From contig CAYTGL010000015.1 of NCBI GenBank assembly GCA_964437335.1, forward strand, positions 1 to 64,000: a stretch of DNA of 64,000 bases, given 5' to 3'. The stretch comes from JAITWN01 sp964437335 (GTDB lineage: Bacteria > Pseudomonadota > Gammaproteobacteria > SZUA-140). The translations under genes and the position numbers were made by a program. Of the stretch, positions 1 to 6,638 are shown in pieces (positions within the stretch are counted from its first letter, which is position 1; each line of letters starts with the position of its first letter). The notes beneath the pieces were generated by a model. The model was not told the origin of the DNA. It made no database searches and saw only the letters and a program-made list of their open reading frames with translations.

Positions 1-31
1 TACAGTGACAGGCGGACTCTAAACGGGAACG

Positions 32-1189
32 CTACTCAGAATGGGGTGACGTCGCAACATCAATAAGGATATCAATATACCTTTGCGCTACAGGTTCGAT
101 AGTATACGATTTTTTAATTGCATCAACTGCACGTTGTGATAATTCATATCGCCGACCATCATTATATTCCGCAATTTTCAGTATAAGGTCAGATAGCTTG
201 GTAGCATCTTTTTGGGGGACCACGAACCCGGCCGACCCTACAGCTAGTGCTATATCCCCAGAGTCTGTACATACCGGTATTGCGCCACAAGCCATGGCTT
301 CCAGTAAAGATATTGGCAGACCCTCTCCGCTGGTTGAGGACATGGCGAATATATCAGAAGCGGCAAACAAACCGGCGACATCGCGCTGAAAGCCTAATAG
401 TTTCACGTTTGATTTTAAATTATATTGCTCCAGCCAGCCCACAAGCTGTTCGTTTTCATAGGTCAGATTAAGACCAAATAGCAAAAAAAACGTATCTTTC
501 CGGTGGTGACAGACAATAGCGGCAGCCTTGAAAAGTGTTTCAAGATCCTTAAAATCTCCTTGAGAGCGATGGCCAGCTAGTTCAATACGAGCCGCTGTTG
601 AGACAACAAGTGCTTTATCGGGGATATCCAGCATTTTCCTTACCCGATCTCTTTCACTTCTGCTAGGCTGAAATTTTTTTACATCAACGCCATTTGTAAC
701 TACATGAAGTTTGTGCCCACAATAACGATGTATCTTATGGTACACCTCATATGTTTTGTTTGAGCAGCAAATGATTTTATCTGGGACAAACTTTGATAAG
801 AAAGCTGCGAAACGAACACCATAGCGAGTTTTTATGGTGTTCCATCGATCTGTAGAATTATGAATAGTCCAGACGACCGGGATTCCAAAGGCTCGTATTG
901 TTACAGAAAAGAGGTTCGAATCACCGGACCAGCAGAGGCAAATGTTCGGTTTAAATCGGAATATGTGCGTGATTACCTTTAGCGTTTTTTTAGGATTACG
1001 AAATGGTTTGTACGCATTCAATGCATATACATTGATACCCATTTCGTTAAATCTGTCAGTAAGGGTTCCCGAATTCCTTAATGTCACTATCAGATGTTCG
1101 AAGGCAGGGGCAGTGCTGCGGGTTAATTCTTGTAATAGAATCGTTCTGCCATTAACAGATAATGAATCAACGATGTGTAATATTCGCAT
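32..1189 (-). CDS. Glycosyltransferase family 4 (GT-B fold)
   Basis: A retaining GT-B glycosyltransferase that would add a sugar from a nucleotide donor to a growing lipid-linked glycan at the cytoplasmic face of the inner membrane. The C-terminal donor site carries the GT4 E-x7-E signature in EGLPISLLEAMACGAIPV, followed by the usual SGDIALAVG stretch. The N-terminus MRILHIVDSLSVNGRT is the typical first Rossmann strand and glycine loop. The reading frame is open 57 nt further upstream (GTG-type extension), but the ATG at 1189 places the start exactly at the first beta strand and is preferred. Length about 385 aa is normal for the family. Base composition is visibly AT-richer than in the genes from position 2400 on. 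Donor and acceptor cannot be told from sequence. Confidence 0.85.
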   Translation of the reverse strand: MRILHIVDSLSVNGRTILLQELTRSTAPAFEHLIVTLRNSGTLTDRFNEMGINVYALNAYKPFRNPKKTLKVITHIFRFKPNICLCWSGDSNLFSVTIRAFGIPVVWTIHNSTDRWNTIKTRYGVRFAAFLSKFVPDKIICCSNKTYEVYHKIHRYCGHKLHVVTNGVDVKKFQPSRSERDRVRKMLDIPDKALVVSTAARIELAGHRSQGDFKDLETLFKAAAIVCHHRKDTFFLLFGLNLTYENEQLVGWLEQYNLKSNVKLLGFQRDVAGLFAASDIFAMSSTSGEGLPISLLEAMACGAIPVCTDSGDIALAVGSAGFVVPQKDATKLSDLILKIAEYNDGRRYELSQRAVDAIKKSYTIEPVAQRYIDILIDVATSPHSE

Positions 1190-1271
1190 CGCAAGATAGT
1201 GCTCTATTTCTATTTTTATATAAAAACTCCCCTTGGTATAAACCAAGGGATGCTTGCGTAAGAGCTTATTG

Positions 1272-2396
1272 TTATTTTATTGAATTGTAAAATATTGTTG
1301 CTGCGGGGAGAGGCCCGTATTGATGGGTGGCAGGAACGACGTCTCTAGAAAAATAACTTTCCCGTTTTTCCCAAAACATATACCACGGATTTGCGCCTGT
1401 TGCGCCTGCGGCCAATAATTCCGCAGATGTAAAATTAAGTCCCTGAGAATTGCAGCATCTTTCATAGTTATCCCACTGGACATCTAGAGCAGTAGGCACT
1501 GCATTATGGTGCTTGATAAAATCCGTGTAAATAAGGTTTATATTCTTGCTAGTTAGAACAAGGTCGGGGATACCAATACCGATACCATTATCCGCCAGCC
1601 ATTGCCGCATAGCGCTAGGATCCGGAGGCCCGAAATTCGGTTGAAGGAGGACAACTTTATCGGGAAACGCCTTCTTTGCCCCTAACGACATAGCTTTGAA
1701 AGCAGCTTCGACGTTAGTAGCGCTCCAGCCTGGACCCATCTCTATGCTTGTTTCACCGAGGGCAATGCCTTCGAAATATGGCTCATTATTGAAACGTTTT
1801 CCGAGTGCGGTATAAAGCGAGATTAATCTGCCTTGTGTATTGGCATTCCAGATAATGGTGCGCCAAGCACTTTTGCCAGCGGTCATCTGGAATGCCCCAT
1901 AGGGTGTGTTATTTCCGCCATATTTTGGATCCTTATCCATATAGCGGGGAGTATTCGGGCCGGAATTTGGGTTCCATGCAGCGATAGTAAGCTCAATCCA
2001 TAATCGTTTACCTATTGATTGTAGGTAACTGAGGTCGTTTTCTATCTGTGAGAAATCATAAACATTTTCTGCTATCTCCAATTCTTTCCAGATATATACT
2101 TTTTTAACGCCAACAAAATCTTGATGATCCTTAATAGAATTAAATGCCGCAATGCCATCCTTCGGACCAACAAACATGTAATAACCTGGATGAAAATTAG
2201 CAGGATTTACGCTCTTTGGGGCAAGATTATTTACCCCAGAAGTTGATCCGGAAGTAGTAGCAGGCGCCGCGCATACTGTTCCATCGACGTGTTCAATGCA
2301 TAATCCAATCGGCGCAGAGGGCGGCGCAGCCGCCATTGAAGTTCCAGTAGAGCACAGCAGTATTAATGTCAGGATGTAGAGATATTGTTTCATCAT
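1272..2396 (-). CDS. Secreted glycoside-hydrolase-like TIM-barrel protein
   Basis: Predicted exported protein of 374 aa. The start at 2396 gives MMKQYLYILTLILL followed by CSTGTSMAAAPP, a clean Sec signal peptide; the open frame extends upstream into the repeated DNA at 2464-2603 but that part looks untranslated. The mature part resembles clan GH-A glycosidases: VKKVYIWKELEIAENVYDFS is like the 'W..lE...G.ydF' segment of GH5/GH42-type barrels, and IALGETSIEMG could hold the acid/base glutamate. A second glutamate near the C-terminus (MFWEKRESYF) could be the nucleophile. The exact family is not recognised. It sits inside a polysaccharide locus, so trimming or degrading the exported glycan is the likely role (inference). 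Like the gene downstream of it, the DNA is AT-richer than the rest of the locus. Confidence 0.7.
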   Translation of the reverse strand: MMKQYLYILTLILLCSTGTSMAAAPPSAPIGLCIEHVDGTVCAAPATTSGSTSGVNNLAPKSVNPANFHPGYYMFVGPKDGIAAFNSIKDHQDFVGVKKVYIWKELEIAENVYDFSQIENDLSYLQSIGKRLWIELTIAAWNPNSGPNTPRYMDKDPKYGGNNTPYGAFQMTAGKSAWRTIIWNANTQGRLISLYTALGKRFNNEPYFEGIALGETSIEMGPGWSATNVEAAFKAMSLGAKKAFPDKVVLLQPNFGPPDPSAMRQWLADNGIGIGIPDLVLTSKNINLIYTDFIKHHNAVPTALDVQWDNYERCCNSQGLNFTSAELLAAGATGANPWYMFWEKRESYFSRDVVPATHQYGPLPAATIFYNSIK

Positions 2397-2463
2397 GATG
2401 GATTTCGCGCGTATGTTTTGTGAAATGGAGTTGATCGCAACGGGGCGATTTTGAGTCTTCATG

Positions 2464-2764
2464 TTGGTTCCGTCGAATATTCTCAAGTTGACTGTGGGAT
2501 TACGCTGCACACTGGGGACGACCAGTCGGAGATCCCGTCGGCGTTGTAGGCGCGCAGTTTGAAGCACGCCGGATCCCCCGGAGCCAGACCCAGGTCGAAC
2601 CATGAGTCGTACTGAATCAGCGGTGACGCGGGGTCGAAGCTGCCGGAAAACGCCTTGATATCGGTAGTCTCGTTATTGATCGCGTCGACGTTGGGTCCGA
2701 AATAGACGATGTAGCCATCGACAGAACCCGGATTCGGTTTCCAGGTCAGCGTCAGGATCACATT
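2464..2764 (-). repeat. Direct repeat copy 1 (301 bp)
   Basis: This stretch matches 4250-4550 at near identity and equal length (301 bp, no net indel). It encodes the C-terminal fibronectin-like module of the protein at 2483-3901 and also about 20 bp beyond the stop codon (TTGGTTCCGTCGAATATTCT). Because the identity runs past the stop codon into non-coding DNA, this is a recent segmental duplication or gene conversion, not only protein-level homology. Confidence 0.9.
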
Positions 2765-3901
2765 TTCGATCTGCTCCGGCGATTGGGCAGTTACGCCGTT
2801 GGTCCAGCTATGAGTGATTCTTTTGCCATCATATCGCTCGGGCATGATGCCGATCGGGGTGATGTTGCTGATCAAGGGGGTATCCCCATCCATGTGAGTA
2901 AAACTGGGGGCCTCGATCAGGCCCCAGCTTGCCCAGTCCGCAGTCCCTTCGGTGGTCAAGTCAACGATGGTTGGTGCTGCCGTCAGCTTTCCTCTGAGCA
3001 AGGCGGATGTGACTTCTGCGCTGGCCTGCAGTGTTGCCGCCTGCAAGACGATATTACCGCTCATGCCATAATCATCGAGCAATGTATGGCGAATGGTCAG
3101 GGTTTGTCCGCTGCCGGCGGCGCTGTAGATCAAGGTAACAAGGCGGTCGATCGTACCATTGGGCTCATCGAGAATGGCCACATAAGCAGGGGCGCTGTTG
3201 TCACTCAGAAAGGCTTCGACCTTGCTGCGTGATCTCCAGCCGCCCAGGTAGATCCGCAGGGTGCGTTGCGTGGCGTCGGCGGGGGCGGTGAATTGATAAC
3301 CGTTACCCACGCCGGTGAAGTAGAGCAGGGCCGAAGAACTGGTCGCTTCGTCCCCGGACGAACTCAAGGACGTGCTCGAGTCTGCGGGCAGTGCTTGTCC
3401 ATATACTTCGAACTCATAGAGGCCGGTGTAGTCCGTGGCAATGCTCGAATTCAGGCGGATCCTGATATATCGCGCCTTCACCGGAGTAAGGCTGGCGTTT
3501 ACCCAACCGGCCTCGTTTACCGGCGTCGCGTTTTTGAGGACGCTGCTCCAGAGCTCGTTGTCCAGGGAAACGTCCACGTCATAGTTCGCATTGATGCCAT
3601 TGTTGGTCACATCCATTTTCATGCGTAACTGACTGACCGACTGTGCGGCGCCCAGATCGGCCATGAACCATTGCGGCATCCCGCGCGCGGACCATCTCGT
3701 GAGTGGGTCGCCGTCGATGGCGTTTTCCGGGAAGCGCGCGCGGCGCGCAAGGTAATCAGAGGCGCTGGCCGCGACGATGTCGAGCCGGGTCAGTCCCTCG
3801 ACCGGTGCCGCTGCCGCATGGGCTGTTTGGGTCAATGCAGCGCCCGCTGCGATCAGGGCTGCTGCGGTTAGTATCGTGCGTAGATTGCTCAGGTTTACCA
3901 T
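2483..3901 (-). CDS. Secreted discoidin (F5/8 C) protein with permuted beta-domain and FN3-like C-terminus
   Basis: Exported protein of 472 aa. The ATG at 3901 gives MVNLSNLRTILTAAALIAAG followed by AALTQTAHAAAA, a good signal peptide; the longer open frame (to 4249) runs through the repeat-rich leader and is not favoured. Residues 36-170 look like an F5/8 type C (discoidin) carbohydrate-binding fold (ENAIDGDPLTRWSA, then ARYIRIRL and YEFEVYG). Residues 188-292 match the second half, and 308-373 the first half, of a beta-domain found in natural order at the start of the protein at 43317. Residues 379-467 form a fibronectin-like module with two cysteines (ACFKLRAYN, SPVCS) also present in the next two genes. 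Likely a surface glycan-binding protein. No catalytic residues are recognised. Confidence 0.75.
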   Translation of the reverse strand: MVNLSNLRTILTAAALIAAGAALTQTAHAAAAPVEGLTRLDIVAASASDYLARRARFPENAIDGDPLTRWSARGMPQWFMADLGAAQSVSQLRMKMDVTNNGINANYDVDVSLDNELWSSVLKNATPVNEAGWVNASLTPVKARYIRIRLNSSIATDYTGLYEFEVYGQALPADSSTSLSSSGDEATSSSALLYFTGVGNGYQFTAPADATQRTLRIYLGGWRSRSKVEAFLSDNSAPAYVAILDEPNGTIDRLVTLIYSAAGSGQTLTIRHTLLDDYGMSGNIVLQAATLQASAEVTSALLRGKLTAAPTIVDLTTEGTADWASWGLIEAPSFTHMDGDTPLISNITPIGIMPERYDGKRITHSWTNGVTAQSPEQIENVILTLTWKPNPGSVDGYIVYFGPNVDAINNETTDIKAFSGSFDPASPLIQYDSWFDLGLAPGDPACFKLRAYNADGISDWSSPVCSVIPQST

Positions 3902-3985
3902 GGTTATCGGCTTCTCATCTATATTGTGTATCGCTGTCAAAAATATGACGACTTGTGCGCCCGACAGCAATTGAGTTGAGATTTC

Positions 3986-4018
3986 AAAAAAAGCCTTTGG
4001 TAAGGCGTCAATGACGCC
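3986..4018 (-). terminator. Candidate attenuator: short terminator overlapping an alternative hairpin
   Basis: Read on the minus strand, GCCTT-ACCA-AAGGC (4006-3993) is a 5-bp stem followed at once by seven Ts (3992-3986), a minimal intrinsic terminator. Just upstream GGCGTC-ATT-GACGCC (4018-4004) forms a 6-bp hairpin that shares three bases with the terminator arm, so the two cannot form together. It lies about 85 nt before the start codon at 3901, in the leader of that gene. Function is inference. Confidence 0.4.
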
Positions 4019-4069
4019 GCACCGATCCCTGGCATCATCATGTATTGCTTGAGTTACGAAAAAGCCTTT

Positions 4070-4099
4070 GGACAGGCACTGTTGCTGCCACGCCCGTCC
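4070..4099 (-). ncRNA. Candidate structured leader hairpin B
   Basis: On the minus strand GGACGGGC (4099-4092) pairs with GCCTGTCC (4077-4070) as eight consecutive pairs (one G-U), closing a 14-nt loop GTGGCAGCAACAGT. The 3' arm is followed by AAAGGCTTTTT and its GCCT could instead pair with that AGGC to form a weak terminator-like hairpin. A second copy with the same loop is at 4135-4168. I do not recognise it as a known riboswitch class. Confidence 0.35.
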
Positions 4100-4134
4100 T
4101 GGGCAAGGAGTAATAATTAAAACGAGAGCGACGC

Positions 4135-4168
4135 TTGGATAGCCACTGTTGCTGCCATGCCCATCCAA
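4135..4168 (-). ncRNA. Candidate structured leader hairpin A
   Basis: On the minus strand TTGGAT (4168-4163) pairs with ATCCAA (4140-4135), with partial pairing of GGGC and GGCT inside, around a 14-nt loop ATGGCAGCAACAGT that differs from hairpin B at one base. Relative to hairpin B the fourth stem pair changes from C-G to U-A on both sides, a compensatory change. It lies in the 367-bp gene-free stretch 3902-4268, which otherwise holds only hairpin B, the candidate attenuator and the end of repeat copy 2. Confidence 0.35.
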
Positions 4169-4249
4169 TGAGCCTTCCGTAGGATCAGCCCACAGCGAGC
4201 TGAAGTTGTGATCCACCCTGACTCCTGATATGACGCTGCTCGATATCAT

Positions 4250-4550
4250 TTGGTTCCGTCGAATATTCTCAAGTTGACTGTGGGATTATGCTGCACACCG
4301 GGGACGACCAGTCGGAGATCCCGTCGGCGTTATAGGCGCGCAGTTTGAAGCACGCCTGATCGCCAGGCTTCAGAGCCAGGTCGAACCAGGAGTCGTACTG
4401 AATGAGGGGAGACGCAGGGTCGAAACTGCCGGCAAAGGCCTTGATATCCGTGGTCTCATGATTGACCGCGTTGGCGCTGGGTCCGAAATAGACGATGTAG
4501 CCATCGACGGTGCCGGGATTCGGTTTCCAGGTCAACGTCAGGATCACATT
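4250..4550 (-). repeat. Direct repeat copy 2 (301 bp)
   Basis: Near-identical partner of 2464-2764, in the same orientation 1786 bp away. It covers the last part of the lipoprotein gene at 4269-5708 and about 20 bp after its stop codon. Confidence 0.9.
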
Positions 4551-5708
4551 ATCGACCGGTTCAGGTGGGCTGTTTCCGCCAGCCGGTGGATTCTCGATAA
4601 CACCGGCGCCACCACTACCACCGGTCCCCGAGGTGGCTTGCGCGATCGCCGGATTCAACGCCGTGCCTGAGTCAGTGGGTAATACCATGGCGATCGCCGC
4701 GGATGATGATCCGACCGCGATGGCGTTGACGATGGTATTGATATTAGACAAGGCAGCGCTGGGCGCGATCCGCATCGCGGCGTCCAGCGCGGTACGCGCA
4801 TTTCGCAGAATTTCTGCATTGACTCGAAGATCTGCTGTTTTCTGGGTTGCTGTTGGTATCACGACGCCGATCGCGGTATCCAGCAAGACTGCGGCGGGCA
4901 CGCTATTCACTTCCAGGGTGTTCATCAGCGCGTCAATCAATACCTGCGCCGAAGTGACCAATACCGTATCGGTAAGCCTCGGGTCTGCGGCGGGCGTGCC
5001 GCGGCCGTCTAGGATCCCATCGGTCATATCCCCGGCCAGGCTGTTGATCACGGCATTTTCACTGATCCCGATGCCGGCGCCGGTAAGCGCCTGCTGGCTG
5101 CGCCTGATGATCTCGGCCAGCACCTCGCTTGCCTTGACGAGCGTCGCCACGTTCTGTTTTGTGATCGGGGTGGTGATCGGATCCGGCAGCAGCGAGGTAT
5201 CGAGACCGGCATTGAAGTTTTCGAGGACGGCCTCGGTCGCGATGCTCAGATTTTCGTGGGAGAGGCCGCCGGGCCTGGCCTGAGCGGTTTTCACAATCAG
5301 CGTCGTGAACGGATTGATGTTCACGGTGCCATCGCCCGGGTTCATCACCACGCTGACCAGATCAAAGGTCGGCACTGTCATGGTCACGATATTGATGCCG
5401 CCGCTCGCCGTAATGGTCAGCGGCAACGGGGCTCGATCGGGGATATGGGCGGTGAAGCTTGCGTTCGAATCGCTGATCGCAGTAGCCAATTGCCTGCCGG
5501 CAGCATCTCTGATCGTGATACCCGCCCCGATGACCGGACCATCCACGACACTGCCATTGATCGTGGCGCCGCCGTCGATGAAGCCGATGACGCGTACTGT
5601 GTCACCTGTGGTGTTGCTTGCGCCGCCGATGCAGGCGGTCAGGGTTGAGAGGAATATCAGGATGGCTGCGCCCAGGCGCAGACTGGACCAGGTAGTGAAC
5701 TTTGGCAT
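4269..5708 (-). CDS. Lipoprotein with FN3-like C-terminal module
   Basis: A 479-aa predicted lipoprotein. The ATG at 5708 gives MPKFTTWSSLRLGAAILIFL with lipobox LTAC (Cys26), then a Gly/Ser/Thr-rich mature start. Residues about 40-130 read as a beta-sandwich carboxypeptidase-regulatory-like segment (INGSVVDGPVIGAGITIRD, then LPLTITA). The middle, rich in alanine and isoleucine, is probably helical (repeated 'NTLEVNSVPAAVLLDTAIGV'-like stretches). The last 90 residues are the two-cysteine fibronectin-like module almost identical to that of the downstream neighbour because of the 301-bp DNA repeat. Probably an anchored surface protein of the EPS locus; no enzyme motif is seen. Anchoring to the outer membrane is inferred from the lipobox. 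Confidence 0.75.
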   Translation of the reverse strand: MPKFTTWSSLRLGAAILIFLSTLTACIGGASNTTGDTVRVIGFIDGGATINGSVVDGPVIGAGITIRDAAGRQLATAISDSNASFTAHIPDRAPLPLTITASGGINIVTMTVPTFDLVSVVMNPGDGTVNINPFTTLIVKTAQARPGGLSHENLSIATEAVLENFNAGLDTSLLPDPITTPITKQNVATLVKASEVLAEIIRRSQQALTGAGIGISENAVINSLAGDMTDGILDGRGTPAADPRLTDTVLVTSAQVLIDALMNTLEVNSVPAAVLLDTAIGVVIPTATQKTADLRVNAEILRNARTALDAAMRIAPSAALSNINTIVNAIAVGSSSAAIAMVLPTDSGTALNPAIAQATSGTGGSGGAGVIENPPAGGNSPPEPVDNVILTLTWKPNPGTVDGYIVYFGPSANAVNHETTDIKAFAGSFDPASPLIQYDSWFDLALKPGDQACFKLRAYNADGISDWSSPVCSIIPQST

Positions 5709-5925
5709 CAAGCAGAACCTTCCGGTATGTGACTGTCGCCGTATAGCCATGTCTCGGCCGGATATCGAAAAAATTGACACCGGCGGCCGATCGGCAGAGC
5801 GCATGGCTGCCATTGTCTAGACCCGTGTATCGGTCCGACCGGTGGGTATCTTCGTGATGCGATTCAAATAACCCGGACGAGTGGGGTCACAAAACTGAAA
5901 ACATTGACGGGCCGTAACGGCAGAC

Positions 5926-5946
5926 GGCCCCGCTCCTGGCGGGGCC
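5926..5946. terminator. Strong inverted repeat, possible terminator
   Basis: GGCCCCGC-TCCTG-GCGGGGCC is a perfect 8-bp GC-rich stem with a 5-nt loop, 46-66 bp past the stop of the lipoprotein gene at 5992-6447. No T-run follows directly on either strand, so termination is only likely, not certain. Confidence 0.4.
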
Positions 5947-5991
5947 GGTCAGTCGGGGTAAACAGACAAGATATTGATTATATTATTAATT

Positions 5992-6447
5992 TCACGCAGT
6001 AATAGCGAAGCAGGCGGCGCCTGAAAAATCCGAGGTGCCGTAAACGTTGAAGGCCTTGATCCGAAAGCACGCGGTGTCGCCGGGCTTGAGGCCAAGATCC
6101 TTGCTCGCGTCATAGACGATCGAGGTCGACGGGGTCTCCGTCAGCAGCACGTCAGCGGTTTCAGGGGTGGGGCCGCTATGGACGAGATACCCGTCGATGT
6201 CCCCGGGACTCGGCAGCCAGTTCAATGCCAACACGATCGGATCGGTGACCCCGGACTCGGCCGAGTCGGGAAGGGGATCCGAGTTATCGGGCAGTTCACT
6301 GCCGGTTTCATCGGGCGGGGAGGTCTGTGCGCCTGTGCCGATGTTGCCGGCAGGGCTGCCTCCGGTACTGTTGCAGGCGGGTAATGCGGTGAGACTGACG
6401 ATTAATAACAACAGACAGAAACGATTCAAAGGCTTATTATTTAGCAT
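5992..6447 (-). CDS. Small lipoprotein with FN3-like module
   Basis: A 151-aa predicted lipoprotein: MLNNKPLNRFCLLLLIVSLT is the signal, with lipobox ALPAC (Cys25). A Gly/Pro/Asp-rich linker (residues 26-65) leads to a fibronectin-like module (NWLPSPGDIDGYLV near the start, TACFRIKAFN and GAACFAI near the end). It is the same fold as the C-terminal modules of the two genes that follow on this strand, but clearly diverged at DNA level, so it is an older relative and not part of the recent 301-bp duplication. It is the first gene of the minus-strand secreted-protein group, opposite the J-domain gene. Confidence 0.75.
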   Translation of the reverse strand: MLNNKPLNRFCLLLLIVSLTALPACNSTGGSPAGNIGTGAQTSPPDETGSELPDNSDPLPDSAESGVTDPIVLALNWLPSPGDIDGYLVHSGPTPETADVLLTETPSTSIVYDASKDLGLKPGDTACFRIKAFNVYGTSDFSGAACFAITA

Positions 6448-6638
6448 GTTTAGAAATGTCTTTTCCTTGACGATAGACCAAAGGCATCTATTAAGAGTCT
6501 TACCCGTTGGTTCTGACGTCGGGACCTGGATTTAGGATCCCTTGGTCTTGAATGACGCGTCCGGATTGAATGAGAATAGGGGCCTGACGCGGTGTACAGA
6601 AATGCAAATCCACGCAGTCCACTATTCTCTTGTCTTGA

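Noticed and set aside
3902..4249. N-terminal extension of the discoidin protein through the leader
   Set aside because: The extension would precede a normal signal peptide and would cross the hairpins and terminator; the ATG at 3901 is far better.
4510..5283. A 257-codon plus-strand frame
   Set aside because: Antisense to the lipoprotein gene, Ser/Thr/Val-rich shadow.
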